Part shown: piece by piece, positions 47,389 through 59,009 of the stretch
How positions within the stretch are numbered: position 1 is the first letter of the stretch
Layout of the letters: the number at the start of each line of letters is the position of its first letter
Assembly (NCBI RefSeq): GCF_050003625.1
Contig: NC_134397.1
Coordinates: 275,770,070 to 275,834,069 of the forward strand
Length of the DNA: 64,000 nt
Source: Haematobia irritans
Taxonomy: Eukaryota; Arthropoda; Insecta; Diptera; Muscidae
Reading direction: 5' to 3'
Notes under the pieces: generated by a model
Database searches by the model: none
Seen by the model: the letters and a program-made list of their open reading frames with translations, nothing else
What the model was told of the DNA's origin: nothing
Position numbers and translations under genes: made by a program

Positions 47389-48515
47389 AAAGGTAAAAAA
47401 AATTTAAAAATTTATAAAATCGTATAATTTCTTCTACATTGTTTGCATTACAGAAAAAGGTGCTAAGAACTAAAAATCTTCGTGGAAGTGAGAAAGATGT
47501 GAGGGAAAATGCAATTAGCAAGAAAACTTTTTTTTTGAGTTAGCCTTTATGAAATTGTTTTACATCCTGGAAAAGAATAAACGTTTATCACAAAAAGTAT
47601 ATACTTTTCTTCCAAATACACTTCCTTACAGCGAAAAGCAAATTAGAAACGAACTTTGTTTGTCTAAAATTTCGTTTGGGAGGAAAGAATTATTTTTTTG
47701 CGTGTATGTATAAGTAAGTCTATAAATAATTACGAATCGATATGGACTTTTGAACGGTACGTAGAGAGCCAGAATTGAAATATGGGGGTCGCTTATATGG
47801 ATATGGACCAATTGTTGTGCGATTAGGGATCGATTTATCTGAGGGCTATATATAGCTACACTGAAAAAACAGTGAACCCTTTTCCATTGCAAAATGAACT
47901 AAACTGTAGTAATATTGACCATGATTTAGCCCTTAAGATTTTTTTCATCTTGTCTAGTTTATAATTTTCTTAAATGTTAGTTCATCTATAACATTGTAGT
48001 TTAGTTCATTTTTACAAAACCATACGATTTATATACCCCTACCAAGTTAAAAAGTCAGTTTTATTTTGGTTTACCTGCTTATTTTTTGGGAAACCCGATA
48101 GTAAAAATTGGTTAACAGGCTCTTTAAAATGTCGATGACTAAACTATTTTTAAATCAATCATTCCACAGTACACAGAAATTAAATAATTAAAGGAACAAC
48201 AAACCGTTTTACTATTATGAAAATTTTCATACATTAAAATTAAACTTTCTTTAAGCAAAAGTACTTTATTATAAATACTTGTTATGAAAGTTCTTAATAC
48301 AATGTTTTTTGTGAATAAAAATTATGACCACGTGGAACAGAGAGTAGTTCATTTGAACTCGCTGTTTGGACATTTTGACTTATCCTTTATTTATTCATCG
48401 TAGGTAATTTTTTCACATATCTTGCTGGAAAAAATGGAAAAAATAATGAAAATTGTTAAAAATTAACACCATGTAATGAATAATTTTTAATTCTTCATTT
48501 TAGCTTGTAACTTAC

Positions 48516-49629
48516 CATATTTGGGCATTTTATCAAATGGTGTAAGGAATTCAACTTTTCTTTGGAAAACGTATCTCATAAAATTTGTACCTGAAACAAT
48601 TAGATAAATAATGAAGTATTCTAAATAAACTCATAAAACTGTGTTGTTATCGACGTGAAAGATATAATAAAATAAATATTCTAGTTGAAAGAAAGTGAAA
48701 GTTTTAATATAAAACTTACCAATTCTTTTTTAAATTGTACACTGAGGGGAAATATAAAAAGTTGTCCAAACTTATTTGGGTTACTCTGAAATTAAATATT
48801 TATTTTTTATATTAAATAAAATTATTAAATAGGTTTTCAAAAAATCTAATGAAAAAAATAATAATATGCATAAAAAACCAAATATTCTAGACAGTCATCA
48901 TTCGTCAAAATGACGACACGTAATTTCATTGGGAAATGGGAAATGGTAAATTTAAGTTATACTAATTCGACCGTTTTATCAATTTTTGTTTTATGCTACT
49001 TAAAACCAAATTGAATAAGAAAATAAATTCAAGTTTGGTTCACTTTTTCGCTCACGATGAAAATTATAGCGTCTTTAAATCAGCCGTAGTCAAAATGACG
49101 AAGGCTGACGTTAATGTACAAAAAATAAGGATGACTGTCCAGGGCTAAAAGAAAGTTAAAGAATCCTTACCAATTCACTATTAAATTACAGGCAAAGGAG
49201 TACTAAAAATTTGTCCAAATGTTTAAGGGTTATTCTGAAATTAAATATTTGTTTTTACATTAAAAATATTACATTGGTTTCCAAAAAATTTGATTAAAGA
49301 AATACTGAAATAGGGCATTAAAAACCTGTAATTTTGATGATAAAATGTCACAAAAACGTAAATATTCTAGTTAAAATAAAGCCAATTTTTAAAAGAAAAC
49401 TTACCAATTCTCTATTTTTTATTTGTTCGAATCCATCTGGAGTTGCTCTGAAATTAAATATTGTTTTTACAACAAAGAAAAACATTAAACTGGTTTCCAA
49501 AAAAATTAATTAACAAATAATAATATACATAAAAAATATTCTTTTTAAAAGAAAGTCATATTAAAAAAATACTTACCAATTTATGAATAAACTATACGCT
49601 GAGATATAACAAAAATTTTCTAAATTCAT
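48516..49629 (-). other. Ladder of exon-like modules with splice sites
   Basis: In minus-strand order the modules are 49629-49577, 49447-49405, 49234-49171, 48785-48720 and 48590-48516. Each is preceded by a pyrimidine-rich acceptor (TTTAATTTCAG, TTCAATTCCAG or TAATTGTTTCAG) and followed by the donor GGTAAG. The first four are homologous to each other, including the ending GAATTG|GTAAG or AAATTG|GTAAG. A further acceptor lies at 48424, leading into ATGAATAAATAAA. That word combines a stop codon with a polyadenylation-like signal. No single frame stays open through all modules, so coding status is unproven. Confidence 0.55.
48890..49140. repeat. Small nested inverted-repeat element
   Basis: The left edge GACAGTCATC and right edge GATGACTGTC are inverses. 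GTCAAAATGACG words occur inside both edges. It lies between two of the exon-like modules and lengthens that intron-like spacer. Confidence 0.55.
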
Positions 49630-51829
49630 CTGGAATTGAATGTTAATTTTTTACATAGAATAATAAAAATGTCAATACACTTTCAACATATTTTCATAAA
49701 TATTCTTAGTAACTTTTTTCTAAACTACCGATAAAATATTAATAAATTTCATTTAAAAGGTTTAATAAACAAACACCAATATATGTCTCCAAAAATCCAA
49801 AATATACCATGCCTTTATATTCCCTTGTTGCATACCTACTTAAAAGATGCAACAGCCCACGCCAACGCCAACTATACAACTGAAGCATGCCAAACAAAAC
49901 CAAGCAAACCCAAAACATTCCTACAACAACAAAAACACATGTGCCTTTATTGAAAACAACACCTCATCCAGCCAAATAAACCATCCGCGAATAAGAAACA
50001 CACACACACAAACCACTAAATGAACAAAAATAAAAACAACCCCACGCTCATGTATACACAACAAAACTCAAGTAACATCATCTTTACATTAATCACATTC
50101 CACTATGCCGATAAAGATCTCTGTACTATGCATTAGTTCATCGCATCTGCGGACAATTTACTCTAAGAATAATATTCGTAAAGGCACACCAGTTTATGAA
50201 CGATGAAACGTTTAACTTAAAATTTGCAAAATTTTCATGAAATGTTATCTACCATTTTTGACGAAAATGTCTATAAATTTAATTACATGTGAACTAAAAA
50301 TATTTCATTGGGTAATTTTTTACCAACAATTATGACCTATAGGAATTGTCAGTAAGAAATTGCTATCAACTTTCAAGTTCATTTTTCGTAAAAAAATATT
50401 TTCTCATACAAAAAAATCTTATAGTAAATTGCACTTATTATTTAGAAAATACTTTACATTTCACAAGTAGTTTTATAGCATTACAAACGAATTTTGAACT
50501 ACCAGTTAAGAAATTTTTTAAGGAAATTTCCATCGTATTTTGTAGGCCATGAACTAAACGATTGCTACTTAAAATTTGTAAAATTTCCTTTCGAGTAGTT
50601 AATTTTCGTTCAAGATACGAAAAATGAACTAAAATTCTGTAAAATTCTTGTAATAAATTATTGTAAAAATTTTCTTAAATTTACGAGACACTTTTTTTTC
50701 TGTGTATAGACCGATATGGACCTAGTTAGGCATGTTTGTTAACGGCCACATACTAGCACAATGTACCAAATTTCAACTGACTGGTATGAAATTTGCTCCT
50801 CCAAGTGGCTCCAAAAGCAAATCTGGGGATCGGTTTATATGGGGGCTATATATAATTATGAACCGATTTCGACCAATTTTTGCATTGGTGTTTGAGGCCA
50901 TATATTAACAACACGTACCAAATTTTAACTGAATCAGATGAATTTTGGTCCTCCAAGAGCATCCGGAGGTCAAATCTGATGATCGGTTTATATGGGGGCT
51001 ATATATAATTATGGACCTATGTGGACCAATTTTTGCATGGTTGTTAGAGGCCATATACCACCACCAATTACCAAATTTCAGCTGAATCGTATAAAATTTG
51101 CTTCTCTTAGAGGCTCCGCAAGCCAAATCGGAGGATCGGTTTATATGGGGGCTATATACAATTATTGACCGAACTGGACCAATTTTTGCATGGTTGTTAG
51201 AGGCCATATACCACCACCAATTACCAAATTTCAGCTGAATCGTATAAAATTTGCTTCTTTTAGAGGCTCCGCAAGCCAAATCGGAGGATCGGTTTATATG
51301 GGGGCTATATATAATTATGGACCGATTTGGACCAATTTTTGCATGGTTGTTAGATACCATATACTAACACCATGTACAAAAGTTCAGCCGGATCGGATGA
51401 AATTTGCTTTTCTTTGAGGATCGGCAAGCCAAATTTGGGGGTCCCTTTAAATATATGGGGGCTATACTTAAAGGTGGGGCGACCTACATCTATAACAACT
51501 ACTTGTGCCAAGATTCAAGTCGATAGCTTGTTTCGTTCGGAAGTTAGTGTGATTTCAACAGACGGACGGACGGACGGACATGCTCAGATCGACTCAGAAT
51601 TTCACCATGACCCAGAATATATATATACTTTATGGGGTCTTAGAGCAATATTTCGATGTGTTACAAACGGAAAGACAAAGTTAATATACCCCCATCCTAT
51701 GGGATATAAAAAAAAAAATCCCACTTTCTTGTATCCGTTATCTACTGCAAGTCCATTTCGTTTGGTAGGCAAAGTGAACAAGTGACGTACCTTATATTTA
51801 TCGAACTTAAATTTGTAACCGCTAATTAA

Positions 51830-52346
51830 CCCTTTCACTACTGATGTCCACTTAGAAGGACATTCGAAAAAGACACCAAATTCTATTTTCCCACTTAGTT
51901 TCGATTTGTTTCTCGATGCTATTTTAAAGTAGAGGCTTTCATCTAAATAAGCTATAAATATTGTCCATATTGGTGAGGTCTAAAATACATTTTTATAAAC
52001 TTCTTTAACAAGAAACGAAAAATACGAAAATTTGAGACAATTTTTGTACTGTATGTTTCTAGTAAATGGACATTTATACAAAAACTATAGCTGATATATT
52101 TACGGGTTCTTTTTTGTATTTTTTCTCACACTTTGAAAGATATTATAGGCCAAATAGCGCTTATTTTCGTAAGGCCATTTGGTCACAATTCAAGAATCAA
52201 GTTTTCAGAACAAGCTCTTATAGCTCTTGAAGTAATTGAGGTAGATTTTCAAAATAACAATTTTAGTTCTACATGCTGTTAGTACAAGTAAAAAAAGAAG
52301 AAAAATTTAAGTTTTTATCATTAGGTTTATTTCGGTAGTGAAAGGG
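51830..52346. mobile_element. piggyBac-like MITE with TTAA duplication
   Basis: It is flanked by TTAA (51826-51829 and 52347-52350). The ends are CCCTTTCACTACTGA and, inverted, CCCTTTCACTACCGA. A TTAA target and CCC-starting ends are the piggyBac pattern. The 517-bp interior has no open frame of note. Confidence 0.85.
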
Positions 52347-52350
52347 TTAA

Positions 52351-54229
52351 AAAAGATTTTTTCGAGATGTTTAAGAATTTTTTCGAAGAAATTGTAGCAG
52401 ATCAATCAATTGAAGTATTGTTCATCGCTAGCTACTACATTTCTCATCTTTCTGACAACATATAAATACTGCGACGAAAAAACGACTCTTTTGACTGAAT
52501 CTTCAAATTCACCAAATTTTTCTCCATCAAAAATGTTGTTTACTAATTTGCGCATCTAACGATTTAAAAGTAAAAAATTCTGAAAAGCGAAATTTAATTT
52601 TTTTTTTTAAATTATTGAATAGTTATTGAATACTCCTGATGAAACATAATATTTCAAAGTATCATCAATTGTATGACTAATAAAGATTACCTTATGGTGC
52701 CATCAACAAAAAATCCATCTTTGAGTTCGTAAAGCAATTTGTTAATATTTGTAACTTTCAAAGTGAGCACTCCATTAAATTTAATAAAACTAATGAATTT
52801 CTATCAACTAATATGCTGCATTAATATATATGACTTTAATAATATTAATGGTGATGACAAAAAGGCCATTCATAGAAAAATAAATTATGTTAAATGGCAG
52901 ATTTTTTTGCTATCATCTGTCAGTGTTATTACAAAATTGTCACCTAATGACATAGCATTGAAGTGGAGCCGCCACAATCGAACAATAAAAACAAGTCATT
53001 CACCACCAACCGAATACATCGAAATGTCAAAATAGACTTTAATCTCTTAAATGATGGCCTTTAATTTATTAATAATCTAATTTCCTATTTTGTAAAAAAA
53101 AACACACAATTAATTTACAAAAGCAAAACATAAAACATTAAACCCAACACGGAGGGACAACAATCAAACAAACGTGTAATTGTTTGCAGTGAGGAAAATC
53201 TGTAATCCAGAAATAAATTTGATACCAGAACATGTTCGGAATAATTAAATGTGTGGTATGTTGAGTACCTCTTTCCATTCTGGTCTAGCAAAAAACCGAA
53301 TGGCTTTGCTCATGGATGTGGGTCCCAGAAATATAAGCTCAAAATTATATAATTAAAATATTTCGTTTTTAAATGTAGATGTATGCGGTATTAATAACAC
53401 GTACACATACAACACAAGTACTCACACTTATAGGTAAAACAATAAAAACAAAAGTGGCGGCTGCTGCACAGAATAATTAAATTCGAATGTCATTTGCTTT
53501 GGCGCTGTGAGTTTATTGAACTCCTATGAAAACCTTACCAGTGATATGGATCTGGATTAAAGGAGGTCCAAACATCATTATAATAATATTAAAATTTACA
53601 ATAATCATGTAATGCTCTGATAGCGGCATTTGTAAAACAAAGTTAAGGCCAATTAGGATTGGATTTTAATTTGTGTCTGTTTTCTGAGCATTTAATATGG
53701 GAATTTATTATATGTGTGTGTTGGTGTCTCAATTAAATCAATAACCTATTAAACTGTTCGGATTTCTTGAAATTGCTATAGTAAATAATTATAGGTTAAG
53801 CCTTTAGCTGATACTGGATGAAATTCACATAAATGATATTACCAATGCTAAGTTGGACACATATTATTTCGTATTAATAACAAATTAATTAATGCATTAA
53901 AAAAAAAGAAACATTGAGGAAAACTATAAACCATCATGCACCACCCTATTGTGTATGATGTTATACTAGGGCTGGCACTACATTTTGCCATCATCAAGGG
54001 CGGCTGACGGCTGAGTCGATGTAAATTTGTCAATTCGGTATCGGAAAATTATAAATTAAATTTATGTAATGCAAACGGTTATGAGATTAATTGTACATCC
54101 AATCATACAACCCACTTTACGTTGTTTCATATCCGCTGAACAAAATTTTTGAAAAATTATAATAGCAATGTGGTCTTCAATGATTTTGGGTATAAGATAA
54201 AAACTTTGGCAAAAAATAAAACAACTAAG
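52351..54229. other. Unassigned stretch
   Basis: Open frames at 52739-53035 and 53848-54033 show no domain. CTAGGGCTGGCACTAC at 53967 could be a lone hAT-type end. Confidence 0.35.
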
Positions 54230-54354
54230 GGCCAGTTTCTCAATGTCTTGTTATTATTTATCGTGTCGATAAAACAGCTGATCCCATACAAAAATTTTAC
54301 TAACCGGAGGTCTATCATCCGCTTAAAATTAATCGGAGGATGAGAAACTGGCCA
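54229..54354. mobile_element. ~125-bp Harbinger-like MITE
   Basis: GGGCCAGTTTCTCA at the left and TGAGAAACTGGCC at the right are inverses. The flanks are TAA on both sides, matching the 3-bp TWA duplications of PIF/Harbinger elements. A weaker inner inverted block contains CGGAGG/CCTCCG-like words. Confidence 0.6.
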
Positions 54355-54610
54355 TAAGAATCATGTCTCACACTTACATAAGTATTTGAGCAGTCATAAC
54401 GGGTAACGGCGTGGACTGCCAAAAACTAATCGGCAGCAACTTGGCGGCTTCATTGTCTGTATGGTGCCATCTCTGAAATAGCTGAATACAATTGAACATG
54501 CGTGAAGATAAACTTGCTAATTTAACTAGCCGAGACATAAACCAGGTAGTTTTTGCCAGCCTACAGAAAGGGTTAATTACAATTTGAGAAGATAAAATAT
54601 TTATCTTGCG

Positions 54611-56790
54611 CTTTTTATACCCTGCGCCACACTGTGGAACAGGGTATTATAAGTTAGTGCATATATTTGCAACACCCAGAAGGAGACGAGATAGACACGT
54701 GGTGTCTTTGGCAAATATGCTCAGGGTGGGCTCCTGAGTCGATATAGCCATGTCCGTCTGTCCGTGAACACATTTTTGTAATCAAAGTCTAGGTCGCAGT
54801 TTTAGTCCAATCGACTTAAAATTTGGCACACGTATGTGTTTTGGCTCAGAATAGATACATATTAATTTTGGAAGAAATCGGTTCAGATTTAGGTATAACT
54901 CCCATATACACCGATGAAAAAGACTGTTTTTCATATGTTTGGCTATAAACATTATATGTTTGGAACACAAATTTTTAAACACAATATTTTTGAGTGCAAG
55001 CATATAATGTTCATAAACTAGCATAACATGTTTGGGACATATATGTTAATATGTTAGAACATATTATGTTTGGGACATAAAATGTTTGTAAATATAATAT
55101 GCTTGGATGCAAACATATATTAATTTAGAAATAGCCTATAGACATATATGTGTTTAGTAGCTTGGAGCGCTATTTAACAGGGAGCGATATTGAATTAAGT
55201 TGGTGGTTGTTGCTTGTTATTACAAAATTAACATTTTATTTTTCCTTGGGCAATTGATCAGCTACTTCTTTGATCCTTACAAACTGTGTGGTCCGCTGTT
55301 CGAATCCCCGTCCGGCAAAAGGTAAAATTAAAATAAAAAAATCATAAAATTGAATAATTTCTTCTACAATGTTTGTATTACAGAAAAAGGTGCTAAGAAC
55401 TAAAAAATCTCGTGGAAGTGAGAAAGGTGTGGGGGAATATACAATTAGGCAGAAACAAAATTTTGAGCATTCAGGTTGAAAACCTATGTTGTTAGCACCT
55501 ATATTACCTGTTTATTTTCATAATTCATTATGATTGTAAATATATAAATAAATAAATAAAATTTTGAGAACAATATTGTTTGGGAGAATTTTTTTAAGCA
55601 TATAATATTTTTGGGTGCAAAATGCTTCCAAACATATTATATGTTCACATAATAACATATTGTTTTTTGGAAGACAGCATTATTGAATTTGGATGCAAAA
55701 TACAAAATGTTTGGAACTTAGACTACCCAAACATATATTGTTTAGACCAATATGCTTTCAAACATATTATATATTGGAAGAGATCAAACATATAAATGTT
55801 TGGGCAATACCCAAAAATATATATGCTTGAAGCAAAATATGTTTGGGAATATATGTTACAGAAGCGATTTTTTGTGAGCGTGTATATATTTTGCCCGATA
55901 TGGTCTTATATGGCCCCAGAAGCCAGAGTTTTACCCCAATGTGGTTACAATTTTGCACAAGAAGAACAATTAGCACTATAGTCAAGTGTGCCAAATTTTA
56001 TTGAAATCGGTTCAGATTTAGATATAGCTTCCATATATATCTTTCGTCCGATATGGACTATTACGGTCCCAGAAGCCAGAGTTTTACCCCAATTTGGTTG
56101 AAATGTTGCACTAGGAGTACAATTAGTAGTGTTGTCAAGTGTGCCAAATTTTATTGAAATCGGTTCAGATTTAGATATAGCTCCCATATATATCGTTCGC
56201 CCGATTTACACTCATATGACCACAGTGGCCAATCTTTTACTCCGATTTAATTGAAATTTTGCACAGGGAGTAGAATTAGCGTTGTAGCTATGCTTGTCAA
56301 ATTTGGTTGAAATCGGTTCAGATTTAGATATAGCTCCCATTTATATGTTTTTCCGATTTCGACAAAAATGGTCAAAATACCAACATTTTCCTTGTAAAAT
56401 CGTCACTGCTTAGTCGAAAAGTTTTAAAAATGACTCTAATTTTCCCAAACTTCCAATACATATATATCGAGCGATAAATCATAAATAAACTTTTGCGAAG
56501 TTTCCTTAAAATTGCTTCAGATTTAAATGTTTCCCATATTTTTTACTAACATTGTGTTCCACCCTAGTGCATTAGCCGACTTAAATTTTGAGTCTATAGA
56601 TTTTGTAGAAGTCTATCAAATTCTGTCCATATCGAGTGATATTTAAATATGTATGTATTTGGGACAAACCTTTATATATAGCCCCCAACACATTTGACGG
56701 ATGTGATATGGTATCGAAAATTTAGATCTACAAAGTGGTACAGGGTATAATGTAGTCGGCCCCGCCCGACTTTGGACTTTCCTTACTTGT
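54611..56790 (+). mobile_element. Tandem-repeat element (family 2), with nested MITE
   Basis: It begins TTTTTATACCCTGCGCCACA and includes CCATGTCCGTCTGTCCGTG, ~155-bp units, and the ending AGTCGGCCCCGCCCGACTTT. A MITE splits it at 54909-55882, inside the motif CTCCCATATA. Without the insert it is about 1.2 kb. Confidence 0.8.
54909..55882 (+). mobile_element. Long-type MITE with a half tRNA-like remnant
   Basis: It is flanked by TA (54907-54908 and 55883-55884). The ends are CACCGATGAAAAAGACTG and GCGATTTTTTGTGAGCGTG. Around 55275-55320 only the 3' half of tRNA-like A survives (GTTCGAATCCCCGTCC). The B unit is gone. The 11800 fragment is present inverted at 55478-55565. Confidence 0.8.
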
Positions 56791-56920
56791 TATATTTTGG
56801 TATCAAACCAAGGAAGTACCATAAATGCAAGAACATAGTTTTTATTCTCCAAAGTATCCCAGAAATGTTAGTTTCGCTGCTATATTCAAAAGGTTAGTTG
56901 GTACAATTTAAAATAAAGTA

Positions 56921-57853
56921 AAGGGTGATTCTTTTGAGGTTAGGATTTTCATGCATTAGTATTTGACAGATCACGTGGGATTTCAGACATGGTGTCAAAG
57001 AGAAAGATGCTCAGTATGCTTTGACATTTCATCATGAATAGCCGAACGATCTGCCACAACGTCGAATTTTCAGTGAATGGGCCCTAGAAAAGTTGGCAGA
57101 AAATCCGCTTTTTTATCGAGAAATTTTGTTCAGCGATGAGGCTCATTTCTGGTTGAATGGCTACGTAAATAAGCAAAATTGCCGCATTTGGAGTGAAGAG
57201 CAACCAGAAGCCGTTCAAGAACTGCCCATGCATCCCGAAAAATGCACTGTTTGGTGTGGTTTGTACGCTGGTGGAATCATTGGACCGTATTTTTTCAAAG
57301 ATGCTGTTGGACGCAACGTTACGGTGAATGGCGATCGCTATCGTTCGATGCTAACAAACTTTTTGTTGCCAAAAATGGAAGAACTGAACTTGGTTGACAT
57401 GTGGTTTCAACAAGATGGCGCTACATGCCACACAGCTCGCGATTCTATGGCCATTTTGAGGGAAAACTTCGGAGAACAATTCATCTCAAGAAATGGACCG
57501 GTAAGTTGGCCCCCAAGATCATGCGATTTGACGCCTTTAGACTATTTTTTGTGGGGCTACGTCAAGTCTAAAGTCTACAGAAATAAGCCAGCAACTATTC
57601 CAGCTTTGGAAGACAACATTTCCGAAGAAATTCGGGCTATTCCGGCCGAAATGCTCGAAAAAGTTGCCCAAAATTGGACTTTCCGAATGGACCACCTAAG
57701 ACGCAGCCGCGGTCAACATTTAAATGAAATTATCTTCAAAAAGTAAATGTCATGGACCAATCTAACGTTTCAAATAAAGAACCGATGAGATTTTGCAAAT
57801 TTTATGCGTTTTTTTTTTTAAAAAAGTTATCAAGCTCTTAACAAATCACCCTT
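56921..57853 (+). mobile_element. DD41D-type mariner/Tc1 relative, internally deleted
   Basis: It is flanked by TA (56919-56920 and 57854-57855), with ends AAGGGTGATT and the inverted AATCACCCTT. At 933 bp it is short for this group. The start ATGAATAG (57034) is followed at once by sequence from much further into the transposase, so the DNA-binding region is gone. Confidence 0.9.
57042..57746 (+). pseudogene. DD41D transposase, N-terminally deleted
   Basis: The frame is open from about 57042 to the stop at 57746 but is out of frame with the ATG at 57034. Catalytic blocks are all present: ILFSDEAHFWLNG, FQQDGATCHTA and CDLTPLDYFLWG. Counting from the Asp in QQDG to the Asp in TPLD gives 41 residues between them. 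This is the DD41D spacing known for rosa/VS-like members of the IS630-Tc1-mariner superfamily. The catalytic triad is intact, but about 110 N-terminal residues with the helix-turn-helix part are missing. Any product would lack specific DNA binding. Confidence 0.88.
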
Positions 57854-57858
57854 TATAA

Positions 57859-58500
57859 ATGCACCACTTACTTTATTTGTATCAAATGAAAGCACTTGAG
57901 GAGTACCCCAGCAAAAAACGTCGGCAAATAGTAGTAGATAATAATCTATTAATATTGAATGGCTTAACAAAAGGAGATGAGGATGGAGAATTTACATATA
58001 TAGGACCGACAGGTCAATCTGTAAACGACATATGTGCTATTTCCCAAGAAATATTGAACCAGGTGGAAGAATTTAAAGTGGAAGATAAAACTTGGTCGGA
58101 TCACTTACCCATCAAATTACTTATTAAGATATCCACAGAAAACATACTTGAAACAAGTTTAAAACTACTGTCAAAACTCTATTGGAGAGATTTAGATAAA
58201 GAAATTTATCAAACGAAATTGAATGAAAACATACATAAGATGTTAGACATAAATATCAATCCTAATTTGGATGATCTTGCAGAAATTATTTATAAGATTT
58301 ATCAGAAATTTTGAATTTAGAGTTATTTGAGATTCATAAACAAATGCGCAATTTTCCCGCCGGCCCAGATTTTGAGATAGCCCTACATAATTGCTTGAGA
58401 AATATACACCCGATGTCTTTGGAAGCTGTAATTTTAAATTAAACCACTGCCGGTCTTTTGGGAGAAAATGCTGAGGTTTGTCGTCGAGTCGTATCAACAT
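57859..58500 (+). pseudogene. Non-LTR retrotransposon endonuclease fragment
   Basis: The open frame 57859-58314 reads like the C-terminal part of a LINE apurinic-type endonuclease. It has LLILNGLTKGDEDGEFTYIG, then SVNDICAISQEIL and TWSDHLPIKL. SDH is the conserved C-terminal catalytic motif of this domain. A stop follows at 58314, and a shifted frame continues for a while (ALHNCLRNIHPMSLEAVIL). The N-terminal half is missing, cut close to the mariner at 57853. Confidence 0.8.
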
Positions 58501-58614
58501 TTAAAATTAGACTTCTTTTGGACATATAAACACATATGGCAAAATGGAATACTTATATCGGTCTATTTTTGGAACCTTAAAAATACAATTGGAATACGGT
58601 TAAAATGAGATTTA

Positions 58615-58725
58615 GGTACACCACCTGGAGTCCACTCCGGAGTCGGAGTCGAGGCTATTAAGAAATGCTGGAGTCGGAGCCGGAGTCGAGCAAAACTTGA
58701 CTCGACTCCACAGCCCTGGTTATTA
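58615..58725 (-). repeat. hAT-type end with GGAGTC repeats
   Basis: Inverted, it reads CAGGGCTGTGGAGTCGAGTC, followed by GGAGTC/GACTCC clusters. Such GGAGTCGGAGTC ends are known from hAT families. A weaker cluster is at 58790-58835; the partner end is not clear. Confidence 0.5.
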
Positions 58726-59009
58726 TGCAAAGGAAATTCTAATGATTTAATTTTAATGTTAAAAATGTTTGGGTAATTAACCGAGCCAGTTAGGAGTCGA
58801 AGTTATTTAACGGTGGGAGTCAATAAGCTGGAAAAACTTTATTTTGTTCAGGAAGAAAGTTTGAAGATGAATTACTCGGAAGGTATTATGATACAGTCCC
58901 AAATGTAATTTACACTTTTTTATTATTGGCCGAACAAAGAACATTTTTATGTTCTTTAAATATTACTACAATATTTCCTAAATTTTAACGATTTTATTTT
59001 TATTTTCAG

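Larger units (their letters stand above)
46808..47704 (-). mobile_element. tRNA-pair MITE, copy 3, nested
   Basis: The 897-bp element is flanked by TA (46806-46807 and 47705-47706). It is inverted relative to copies 1 and 2 and highly similar to both. Confidence 0.88.
47859..50704 (-). mobile_element. 2.85-kb TIR element carrying an exon-like ladder
   Basis: It is flanked by TA (47857-47858 and 50705-50706). The ends are CACTGAAAAAACAGTG and, inverted, CACAGAAAAAAAAGTG. Removing it rejoins the tandem repeat (GGGCTATATATAGCTA with TAGACCGATATGGACC). Subterminal words TGAACTAAA/TTTAGTTCA recur near both ends (about 47892, 47976, 48000, 50289, 50551 and 50624). The minus strand holds short modules with splice-like borders (48424-49629). 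A CA-rich, less AT-biased stretch lies at 49800-50130. No transposase was seen. A nested inverted-repeat piece lies at 48890-49140. Confidence 0.75.
46619..51712 (+). mobile_element. Tandem-repeat element (family 1), split by two insertions
   Basis: The left end AACAAGTATATACGGCCG is at 46619. The element continues at 47707-47856, then at 50707-51712. Its own length is about 1.34 kb. The units after 50707 (about 160 bp) carry the same words as the 990 and 19560 copies and end with CAGACGGACGG and CTTTATGGGGTCTTAGA. The last bases (CATCCTATGGGATATAAAA) lack the usual TGGAGGG, a small deletion. Open frames over 50905-51360 (minus) and 51190-51785 (plus) are repeat artefacts. Confidence 0.82.

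Noticed and set aside
50905..51417. 151-codon minus-strand and 75-codon plus-strand frames as genes
   Set aside because: Same tandem-unit artefact on both strands.
53960..54030. hAT element from CTAGGGCTGGCACTAC
   Set aside because: Only one possible end was found and no 8-bp duplication.
57093..57746. DD36-type spacing for this transposase
   Set aside because: Counting to the Asp of SCD gives 36, but by analogy with mariner (xDLAPSD) the catalytic residue is the Asp of TPLD, giving 41.
57042..57746. Domesticated transposase gene
   Set aside because: The triad is intact but the frame lacks a start in frame and the N-terminal domain, and the element still has its terminal repeats and TA; an ordinary deletion derivative fits better.
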